The notes beneath the pieces are model-generated. The model was given only the letters and a program-made list of their open reading frames with translations, ran no database searches and was not told where the DNA came from. A DNA stretch of 64,000 nucleotides from Sipunculus nudus (lineage: Eukaryota > Annelida > Sipuncula > Golfingiida > Sipunculidae): contig CM049306.1 in NCBI GenBank assembly GCA_026874595.1, forward strand, positions 77,716,142 to 77,780,141. The letters are read 5' to 3'. Shown in pieces: positions 47,411 to 55,928 of this stretch. Position 1 is the first letter of the stretch. Every line of letters starts with the position of its first letter. Made by a program: the position numbers and the translations under genes.

Positions 47411-48392
47411 CAATAAATAAAAAACAGGACCAAACGGGTAGCAAACATCTGCGAACACGTTATCCAGTCACCAGCAGCGGCACACGTGCCTGTCCTTCTC
47501 AGAATACTGTGCGCATGTGGCGTTCATGCTGCCCAATGGTGGTTATATAGTCACGTGTGATGACGTATACACGCGAAGGGGGGATTACACACGTGTGGCA
47601 GAACCGTTAACATAATACCATCAGTAAGCCTACATTCCGCGTATCCAAAATTGTTTTTCTGAATCTGTGATGACGCACACGGATCAACATGTGGTCCGAG
47701 TGGCATCAGTTTCGTTCCGGAAGATAGTTTGACGGTTGCCGTTGCCGAGTTTCATTCATAAACCGGAGGAGTAGAACAAATATTTAAGGGGAACCTGATG
47801 CAACGCGTTGTGACAGAGATTCACGGTTAAATGTGGATATCAGCTAAGAGACCGTGATGGGGACAAACAAAATTGAAAAAATATGGTGCCATCCAGTGAG
47901 AACTCTGTTACCATCCTGTTATTTCAGATAGTGACGTGTACAGGATCACATGGTATCTTATAGATAATTTGTTTACACACGCACTTACATACACACACAC
48001 ACACACACACACATAGCATAAAACCCATCATAGTCTGATACAATACAGGATGCAATTCAGTTATGCCTTTTTATTACGTGTCATATAGATTACAGTATAA
48101 ACAAAAACAAATCACATGCACAACAACCTGTTATACAAAACCTTATTGCCTGGAGAGCTGGCTGTGACGTTAGGTCCGTTATGAAACACGTCCCGTACGT
48201 TAATCCCACGTTTCAAACAGTCATATATATGCGTGCATTGTATAAAAATGCTACATCGTTGCGTATGCTCAAAGACCAAACAATCAGTTCCTTCGAAAAA
48301 TCCCGAATACACGAGTTAATATCAGCATCTGGACCTCCAACACTTCCAGCGTTTGATGTGTATATACAGTGCCTTAGACGGGGCGTACATGC
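47411..48392. other. intergenic: lectin promoter and CA repeat
   Basis: It contains the TATA box of lectin copy 3 (47543-47549, minus), a (CA)n microsatellite at about 47993-48013, and TTTATT at 48070-48075 (minus AATAAA) for the CARD gene ending at 48393. No convincing gene is seen in the nearly 1 kb. Confidence 0.5.
47993..48013. repeat. (CA)n microsatellite
   Basis: About ten uninterrupted CA units in AT-rich intergenic sequence. Confidence 0.7.
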
Positions 48393-49067
48393 TTACGAAC
48401 GGTTGTTCACGTTGTCCACCAGCATGGGACGATCGAGATGTTTCATACCTTGTTTATAAAAATCCGACACATGCGCGTGGTAATGGCCGCGCAGCAACTC
48501 CATGGCAGCATCAAGTTCATATACACCGTTGTTATCAAGAAGGAGGTACAGGAGTGTTCTGGCTTGGGCCGTGTTCATCCTGTGAACACGTATCTGCTCG
48601 ACCATGTTGTCGTTGATAAACCCTCGCGCAGCAAGTACATCAACTACGTCGCTATGCAGCACGTCTAATTTGTCGGCCATACCGGGAAGTATTTTGTAAA
48701 AACTGTCGTTCCAAGACGAAGACACCTTAGCCGGAGGCGAACCGTGTGGTCGAGCCTTTTTCTCATCCCGACTCAGTGCTTTCATGCGATCTTGATACAT
48801 CCGCAAAACGTCTGGGTGATGACGCCCTATAATTTTCATAGCTTTGTCAAGCCTTCTGGGAGTGTTCGTATCCGCCAGTGTGTGCAGCAACAGTTCGGCT
48901 TGTTCCGAATTAGTCATCTTCGCCCTGACATTATCCAGCTCGTCCCTGTCGAGAAACCCCTCTGCCAACAGCTCGTCAGGCAGCAGACTCTGTTTCACGT
49001 ACAGTGCAGATGCCAAACGGGGCAGTATGCCGTAAAACGTCTCGTGCCAATGTGAAGAACAAGCCAT
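48393..49067 (-). CDS. tandem CARD protein
   Basis: The product is 224 aa with two homologous death-fold modules. Module 1 (about residues 8-95) and module 2 (about 118-210) each begin W(H/N)(E/D)(T/S)FY(G/K)ILP, then a LPDELLAEGFL / VVDVLAARGFI segment, a helix with (R)xxMT/MN-x-x-(E/Q)A, an Ala/Leu-rich helix and a final helix with a conserved His and Tyr. This matches the helix order of CARDs (second helix ending in the G-F/I-hydrophobic turn, LL-x-x-L helix four). CARDs are adaptor domains of apoptosis and innate immune signalling; a viral tandem-CARD protein probably acts as a decoy. TATAAAAG on the minus strand at about 49122-49129 supports the ATG at 49067. Confidence 0.65.
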   Translation of the reverse strand: MACSSHWHETFYGILPRLASALYVKQSLLPDELLAEGFLDRDELDNVRAKMTNSEQAELLLHTLADTNTPRRLDKAMKIIGRHHPDVLRMYQDRMKALSRDEKKARPHGSPPAKVSSSWNDSFYKILPGMADKLDVLHSDVVDVLAARGFINDNMVEQIRVHRMNTAQARTLLYLLLDNNGVYELDAAMELLRGHYHAHVSDFYKQGMKHLDRPMLVDNVNNRS

Positions 49068-49420
49068 GGTCGTGGTAGGGCTCCCACAGGAATTGTGCCT
49101 GGCAACTAGACATCACCGCAGCTTTTATATGTTTTCGAACATGTACAGTCCAGGCAGTGCGCATGCCTGGATGTTGACGGGATAGGCTCAAAATTGTTTA
49201 CCAAATTCAAATGTGAGTAACGGCAGAGCTCATGTGACATAACAAAAAATGGCCTCATTTCAAGGTCAGTCCACTGCATGAGCGAAGATACGTTTCTGAG
49301 ATGCATTATCCCACGCGACATGAACACATATAGATATAAAAAACCACAATGAGGAGATGTATGCACTGGTGTCATTGTGTGTGACGTACGCTGTCAGATA
49401 TCGGGTACACAATGACGCTT
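49068..49420. other. intergenic region between the CARD gene and the paralogue of 21.2 kb
   Basis: It holds the TATA box of the CARD gene at about 49122-49130 (minus). No other gene is convincing. Confidence 0.45.
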
Positions 49421-49963
49421 TCACGAGAAAGAACCAAGTGAAACACAACAGCAACGAGAGGTTACATTCCTCGTTTGGTATCGGCTACATGGGCAGTAAT
49501 TTAAACACAGCAGACCCCTGTGGAAATCGCTGTCAGCGTGAGACACTCGGTACTCTTTGCTAAAGAAGCAGTACAATATGTACACAGCCAGGCATCGGGC
49601 TTCAGCCGTCGGGACCATGCGTGTAAGGTTCACTGTGATCGAAGGGCATATCCTGTGCCAGCTGACCCACGGTTCCGTTTTATACACAGCCGTCAAAGTA
49701 GCCTCATCAAGTGTGATCCCGTACCCTCTCCCGATATCAGTTATCATACTCAAGCAGAGGCTGGGTGGCCACGGGTCCACGCCGTCAACCAGTTCCACGC
49801 ACTGCCACGATCTGGGAAATACATCAGTTGATCTGTCGTCAAGGACTTTGATCTTCTTCAAAAGTAGCTCCGCGTGACCCATCAAATTGTCCATCAGATA
49901 TGTCATTTCGTTCTTGTCGCACAACCTGCTGGTTAACTGGTCGTCGGCTGGGAGCGAATGCAT
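49421..49963 (-). CDS. paralogue of the 21.2 kb small gene
   Basis: The product is 180 aa from an ATG at 49963 (the codon before it in frame is GTG). Shared with the gene at 21207-21728: VDPWPP, an (E/D)-A-x-x-x-AVYK stretch, and the TAEARCLAVYILYCFF segment followed by an acidic patch; the copies differ at the ends, and this one has a Cys-rich C-terminus (CPCSRYQ...CCC). An internal helical region lies at about 18-45. Function unknown. Confidence 0.6.
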   Translation of the reverse strand: MHSLPADDQLTSRLCDKNEMTYLMDNLMGHAELLLKKIKVLDDRSTDVFPRSWQCVELVDGVDPWPPSLCLSMITDIGRGYGITLDEATLTAVYKTEPWVSWHRICPSITVNLTRMVPTAEARCLAVYILYCFFSKEYRVSHADSDFHRGLLCLNYCPCSRYQTRNVTSRCCCVSLGSFS

Positions 49964-50823
49964 CACGCTGTGTCCGAAGTATAATCAAGAATGAGCACAC
50001 GTCCGCAACTGTTGGGTACGTCAAACACAATGTGTTGCGTGGGCGTGGCTTGAATGGGATGCATGTATTCGGAAGGTCTCACACGCCATGAAACAAGGGG
50101 TGACGGCTTCTCAAGCTCACATGAATATATATATATATATGTATATGAGGGGTGACGGGTTGAAATGTGGTTAAACAGGGTTCGTCCCTGGTATGATCTT
50201 AATACGTTTGCTGGTAATCTGCTTTTTCATCGCTGCTCGATAACTGTCTGCGTGTTTGCATGTATTCATAAATTAGTTTTGTCGTTGGCGATCGGTTTCA
50301 GATTAAACACCCGATACAGAAAACCCTGCACGCCGAGGTGTACTTTCACGTTATATACATTTTTTAAAAAGAAGAAGACGGGTACATCAAAACCATTCGT
50401 CACCCAGATGTATATTTTAGGCACATCCAATGCGAATGCACGAAAATCGTTTGAACAACCAGATGTTATATGGATCTGATCAACCAGATACGACAAACAT
50501 ACTAATAGATGTTGATATCACTTGATACTTCCAAACTCAGAAAACGAAATTTTAAATAAATGCATATGTGACAATATTTCAAAAATATGTATAAAAACTT
50601 GATGTACTCGTTATTTTCAACAATGTTTTGCCTGAATCTACGTCACAATACCTGTGGAACTCATAAGACGGAACTTATATAATGAATAAAATATGAAAGT
50701 TTCACGGTCTTCTTTATGCCATGATCATCCGCATATGTGATTCCTGATCATTTTCTGATACATTTTATAAATACATAAAGGCACACAAAACATCCAGTTC
50801 AATTAAAGTATGCAGTCCGCACA
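49964..50823. other. AT-rich intergenic region, nothing recognised
   Basis: A stretch of (TA)n lies near 50126-50140. Frames in this region are short and low-complexity. No gene or RNA is recognised. Confidence 0.45.
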
Positions 50824-51939
50824 AATGTTGTTTCATGTGTGCAACTTAATTAGATAAATCCGTTGTCTATCTGATATAGTTCTACTTGTCGTCGGCAGGT
50901 GGCGATACTGACGCCAATATATTGGTCAGCAACACAAAATGGCCATTTGCCGGACAACGGTCTACACAACATTTACGAAATACCTGCAATAATTTTAGTA
51001 AAAATATGCCTCAAACGTTCAACGAGTGACATTCGTGATATATTTTCCAGTTTGCGGGTACATCTTGCACAAACGTGAAATCTGTCGCACACCTAAGATT
51101 TCAATGTTGTTTCATGTGTGCAACTTAATTAGATAAATCCGTTGTCTATCTGATATAGTTCCACTTGTCGTCGGCAGGTGGCGATACTGACACCGTCATA
51201 TTGGTCAGCAACACAAAATGGCCATTTGCCGGACAACGGTCTACACAACATTTACGAAATACCTGCAATAATTTTAGTAAAAATATGCCTCAAACGTTCA
51301 ACGAGTGACATTCGTGATATATTTTCCAGTTTGCAGGTACATCTTGCACAAACGTGAAATCTGCCGCACACCAAAGATTTCAATGTTGTTTCATATGTGC
51401 AACTTAATTAGATAAATCCGTTGTCTATCTGATATAGTTCCACTTGTCGTCGGCAGGTGGCGATACTGACACCGTCATATTGGTCAGCAACACAAAATGG
51501 CCATTTGCTGGACAACGGTCTACACAACATTTACGAAATACCTGCAATAATTTTAGTAAAAATATGCCTCAAACGTTCAACGAGTGACATTCGTGATATA
51601 TTTTCCAGTTTGCAGGTACATCTTGCACAAACGTGAAATCTGCCGCACACCAAAGATTTCAATGTTGTTTCATATGTGCAACTTAATTAGATAAATCCGT
51701 TGTCTATCTGATATAGTTCCACTTGTCGTCGGCAGGTGGCGATACTGACACCGTCATATTGGTCAGCAACACAAAATGGCCATTTGCCGGACAACGGTCT
51801 ACACAACATTTACAAAATATGTGCTAAAATCTTTGGAAAAATATGCTTTAAGCGTTCAACGAGTAACATTTGCGATATCTTTTTCAGTTTGCGCGTACAT
51901 CTTGCACAAACGTGCAATCTGCCGCACACCAAAGATTTC
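50824..51939. repeat. four tandem 279-bp direct repeats
   Basis: Repeat starts (the AATGTTGTTTCAT boundary) fall at 50824, 51103, 51382 and 51661, and the array ends near 51939, giving four exactly spaced 279-bp units. Units 2 and 3 are nearly identical; units 1 and 4 are slightly diverged (unit 4 most towards its 3' end). Each carries GTCGTCGGCAGGTGGCGATA and GGCCATTTGC segments. Partial inverted copies lie at about 54757-54950. No gene is seen in the unit. It may be a host-like satellite/interspersed repeat or a viral origin repeat. Confidence 0.85.
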
Positions 51940-51998
51940 AATGTGTCCACAACCCTACTATATAAGCAGGCCGAGTCTATTATACTATCAGTTGAGAG

Positions 51999-54560
51999 CG
52001 CTCTCTGGGCGCTTTTGGGTCCCAGACGGCTCCCCTGTGGGGGAGGGGGGGACTTGAGGCGGGGAGGGGTTGAGAAGTAGTAGAGTTGTGGGTCTGTGGC
52101 CGGTTGTGTGGTTCAAGTCAGAACTAGACCGGTTGTAGGTTTGGGGATCACCGGCAGGAGGGGAATAAGGGTCGGTTGGATGTAAAAGGTCGGTTGGGGT
52201 CGTCGAGGTCGGATGTGAAAGGTCAACAGGGGTCGCCGGGGGGGGGGGGGGGAGAACAGGGGAGTTCTGGATGGGATCGGGTCGAAGGGGAAAGGTCAAC
52301 AGGGGTCACAGGGGGGGGGTGGACAGGGGAGTCCTAGGTGGGTTCGTATACGGATGTGAATGGTTAAAGAGTGATCGTCGGGTATCATCGGTACTGGGAA
52401 AGCCAACGGTGTGCAACGCACGTCAAAGCACAATGGGATCGTTCCGATCACCACAGAATCTCCCCTGGGGCCGAGGCCCCTATAGCGGTTTCTCCACAGG
52501 GGTCGTGGTGGGGGCCTCGCCCCCAGGGGATAATACTTTATGGGGGATCGATCCCTAAAAAGAATACACACAGGGGGCGAGGCCCCCATAAGGAATAACA
52601 TGGAGGGCCCGTGGTGGGGGCCTCGCCCCCAGGGGATTATACTTTATGGGGGATCGATCCCTAGAAAGAATACACACAGGGGGCGAGGCCCCCATAAGGA
52701 ATAACATGGAGGGCCCGTGGTGGGGGCCTCGCCCCCAGGGGAAAATACTTTATGTGGGATCGATCCCTACAAAGAATATACCCGGGGGCGAAGCCCCCAT
52801 CAGGAATTACATGGAAGGCACGTGGTGGGGGCCTCGCCCCCAGGGGATAATACTTTATGTGGGATCGATCCCTACAAAGAATATACACTGGGGGCGAGGC
52901 CCCCATAAGGAAATAGATGGAAGGCACGTGGTGGGGGCCTCGCCCCCAGGGGAAAATACTTTATGTGGGATCGATCCCTACAAGGAATATACCCAGGGGG
53001 CGAGGCCCCCATAAGGAATTACATGGAAGGCCCGTGGTGGGGGCCTCGCCCCCAGGGGAAAATACTTTATGTGGGATCGATCCCTACAAAGAATATACCC
53101 AGGGGGCGAAGCCCCCATCAGGAATTACATGGAAGGCACGTGGTGGGGGCCTCGCCCCCAGGGGATAATACTTTATGTGGGATCGATCCCTACAAAGAAT
53201 ATACACTGGGGGCGAGGCCCCCATAAGGAAATACATGGAAGGCACGTGGTGGGGGCCTCGCCCCCAGGGGATAATAATTTATGTGGGATCGATCCCTAAA
53301 AAGAATATATACTGGGGGCGAGGCCCCCATAAGGATTTAGATGGAGGGCCCGTGGTGGGGGCCTCGCCCCCGGGAATATTCATTTTAGGGATCGAGGCGC
53401 CGAAGGCGCCCTCCATACATACATCTGTGTATTGGCGCCTTCGGCGCCCCGATCCCCATACAGTATTCTCCCGGGGGCGAGGCCCCCATCACGATCCTTC
53501 CATATATTTCCTTATGGGGGCCTCGCCCCCGGGGTATATTCTTTTTAGGGATCGATCCCACATAAAGTATTTTCCCCTGGGGGCGAGGCCCCCACCACGG
53601 GCCTTCCATGTAATTCCTTATGGGGGCCTCGCCCCCTGTGTATATTCTTTTTAGGGATCGATCCCACATAAAGTATTTTCCCCTGGGGGCGAGGCCCCCA
53701 CCACGGGCCCTCCATGTAATTCCTTATGGGGGCCTCGCCCCCTGTGTATATTCTTTTTAGGGATCGATCCCACATAAAGTATTATCACCTGGGGGCGAGG
53801 CCCCCACCACGGGCCTTCCATATATTTCCTTATGGGGGCCTCGCCCCCGGGGTATATTCTTTTTAGGGATCGATCCCCCATAAAGTATTATTCCCGGGGG
53901 CGAGGCCCCCACCACGGGCCTTCCATGTAATTCCTTATGGGGGCCTCGCCCCCTGTGTATATTCTTTGTAGGGATCGATCCCACATAAAGTATTCTTCCC
54001 GGGGGCGAAGCCCCCACCACGAGCCCTGTGGAGAAATTTCTATAGGGGCCTCGGCCCCAGTGGAGACCCTCTGTCGGGATCTGAACGATCCCCTAGTGCT
54101 TTGACATGCGTTGCACACCTGTGGCTTTTCCAGTACCGATGATATCCGATGAACACTCTTTAACTATTCACATGGGTCTCCGATCCCAACCAGGACTCCC
54201 CTGTTCCCCCCCGCCGGGCGATCCTACCCAGAACTCCCCTGTTCCCCCCCGCCAGGCGATCCCACCCAGAACTCCCCTGGTCCCCCCCCGGTAAACCCTA
54301 CTGACCTTTCATCTCTAACCTCGACGACCCAGACCGACCTTTCACATCCTACCGACTCTTCTTCCCCCCCCCTGCCGGCGATCCCCAAACCTACAACTGG
54401 TCTACTTCTGACTTGAACCACACAACCGACCCCTGGTGGCCACAGGCCCACAACTCTACTACTTCTTGACATAAGGCAGAGGGAGGGGCCGCCCCCTCCC
54501 CCCCTCAAGTCCCCCCCTCCCCCACAGGGGAGCCGTCTGGGAGCCAAAAGCGCCCATAGA
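51999..54560. repeat. large inverted repeat structure built of 106-bp units
   Basis: The left arm (about 51999-53387) and right arm (about 53457-54560) are inverted relative to each other and end in matching GC-rich sequence (left CCCAGACGGCTCCCCTG near 52020; inverse CAGGGGAGCCGTCTGGG near 54524). The left arm has about nine units spaced 106 bp (CCTCGCCCCC at 52515, 52621, 52727, 52833, 52939, 53045, 53151, 53257, 53363). The right arm has about five inverted units (about 53577-54000). Each unit carries the 12-bp palindrome GGGATCGATCCC (or a one-base variant) and a TATGGGGGC/GGCCCCCATA hairpin. The outer flanks are G/C-rich tracts. No gene is seen; the open frames here are artefacts of the repeat. 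Confidence 0.8.
53388..53456. other. central hairpin of the inverted structure
   Basis: A 23-bp stem (53388-53410 and 53434-53456, one mismatch) flanks a 23-base loop. The stem core is GGCGCCGAAGGCGCC-like, so both arms are themselves nearly palindromic. It lies where the orientation of the 106-bp units switches. Such a hairpin could be an origin-like or recombination element; this is inference. Confidence 0.7.
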
Positions 54561-54567
54561 GGTATAA

Positions 54568-54640
54568 CGTCCCTGGGTGGGCTCGAACCACCAACCTTCC
54601 GATTAACAGCCGAACGCGCTAACCATTGCGCCACAGGGAC
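54568..54640 (-). tRNA. tRNA-Asn (anticodon GUU)
   Basis: On the minus strand a complete 73-nt cloverleaf can be drawn. The acceptor stem is GTCCCTG paired with CAGGGAC plus a discriminator G. The D arm is GCGC/GCGC. The anticodon stem TTCGG/TCGGA encloses loop CTGTTAA (two G-U pairs), giving anticodon GTT. The variable loop is AGGTT, and the T arm is GGTGG/CCACC with loop TTCGAGC. The internal A box (TGGCGCAATGG) and B box (GGTTCGAGCCC) of RNA polymerase III are intact, and TTTT follows about 18-22 bases downstream (plus strand AAAA near 54547-54550). It resembles animal nuclear tRNA-Asn. No CCA is encoded, as expected for eukaryotes. It sits immediately outside the right arm of the inverted structure. 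Confidence 0.85.
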
Positions 54641-54756
54641 TACATGCTTTGTGTACGTGAGTTTCTTATGTTATCATGAACAGGTACTGTTCCTTGATTT
54701 GATTGGCTGATGGAAAGTGTGACGTCACAGACACAGGGGAGCCGTCTGGGACACAT
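54641..54756. other. junction between the tRNA and the inverted 279-bp copy
   Basis: It contains a second copy of CAGGGGAGCCGTCTGGGA (near 54735-54752), the terminal motif of the inverted structure, abutting the inverted 279-bp unit directly. Confidence 0.5.
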
Positions 54757-54960
54757 TTAAATCTTTGGTGTGTGGCAGAATTATCGTTTGTGCAAGATGC
54801 ACGCGAAATCTGGCGAAGATATCGTAAATGTTACTCGTGGAACGTTGGAGGCATATTTTTCCTAAAATTTTAGCAGGTATTTCGTAAATGTCATGTAGAC
54901 CGTTGTCCGGCAAAGGGCTATTTTGTTGTGTTGACCAGTGCTGTATGAGGCAGCGCCCCC
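54757..54960 (-). repeat. inverted partial copy of the 279-bp repeat
   Basis: This is the reverse complement of the 3' two thirds of the unit in 50824-51939 (AATCTTTGGTGTGTGGCAG, TTGTGCAAGATG, GACCGTTGTCCGGCAAA, among others), diverged by perhaps 10-15 percent by eye. The whole 50.8-55.0 kb block is therefore symmetric at the outer level. Confidence 0.7.
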
Positions 54961-55105
54961 TATCGTATGTTACCGGAACTATTTTAACCATGTCCACAGA
55001 GGAGATATGTGTAACTGATTTAATATCTGAGTCAGACTTAGAATGACTGAATGCTGGCATCTTGGTGGATCGTGAAATATATTTCGATAGCATGGAGTCT
55101 ATCAT

Positions 55106-55106
<1 letters not shown>

Positions 55107-55142
<36 letters not shown>
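55107..55142. repeat. (TA)n tract
   Basis: About 17 uninterrupted TA units; a potential DNA-unwinding element or simply a microsatellite. Confidence 0.75.
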
Positions 55143-55146
<4 letters not shown>

Positions 55147-55236
55147 CATTTTTAATGATGGCATGTAAAATGGGCGTACCGAAAATATAAAGCCATATTT
55201 ATTTAATATTATGTATTAAGTATCCACAATCCCAAA

Positions 55237-55392
55237 CTCTGATCAATAGTGGTTTTTTACGTTATATCACATACCATACAGACGCTGTCATACAATGTCC
55301 TTTTCAGAAAACTACTCTGATCAATAGTGGTTTTTTACGTTGTATCACATACCATACAGACGCTGTCATACAATGTCCTTTTCAGAAAACAA
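55237..55392. repeat. 78-bp direct repeat, two copies
   Basis: Near-identical units start at 55237 and 55315 (CTCTGATCAATAGTGG...CAGAAAAC), differing by about one base in the part compared. Confidence 0.8.
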
Positions 55393-55404
55393 CAAGCCGT
55401 ACGT

Positions 55405-55790
55405 TTGAGACTAGTATCTATTGTTAAGCCGTATAATAATATATATATCATCCGTTACCGCTGTTTTGAAACATACACAGTTAGACATTTCATGTTAACA
55501 TTTCATTTTGACATTTCATTTTGACATTTCATTTTGACATTTCATTTACATTTGACATTATCAACAGTAATCATCTTTTAGCATAACGTCGGGTTACGTA
55601 TGAGACAAGCATATATTGTTAAGCCGTATAATAATATATATATCATCCGTGATCGCTGTTTTGAAACATACACAGTTAGACATATCATGTTAACATTTCA
55701 TTTTGACATTCCATTTTGACATTTCATTTAACATTTCATTTTGACATTTCATTTTGACATTTCATTTTGACATTTCACATGATCAACAGT
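55405..55790. repeat. 195-bp offset direct repeat with TTTCATTTTGACA arrays
   Basis: Two related segments share TTGTTAAGCCGTATAATAAT (55421 and 55616) followed by runs of the 13-base unit CATTTCATTTTGA, four to six times each. The two copies differ by several bases. The region is AT-rich and has no gene; function unknown. Confidence 0.7.
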
Positions 55791-55928
55791 AATCAACTCT
55801 AAACATAACTTTTAGCATATATTTACATCTCCATACACAATAAACAGTCAAGCATTTTGAGTTTCGTGTTGGCTCGCTTTGTCACAATGACACAGAACCA
55901 CATTACGTTTTACGTGGAAAGTATCAGT

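Noticed and set aside
50824-51939. CRISPR-like array
   Set aside because: Units are 279 bp, contiguous and without short unique spacers.
52300-54300. Many 60-160-codon frames rich in Gly, Pro and Arg on both strands
   Set aside because: They follow the 106-bp repeat; 106 is not a multiple of three, so frames shift between units, and both strands look equally open.
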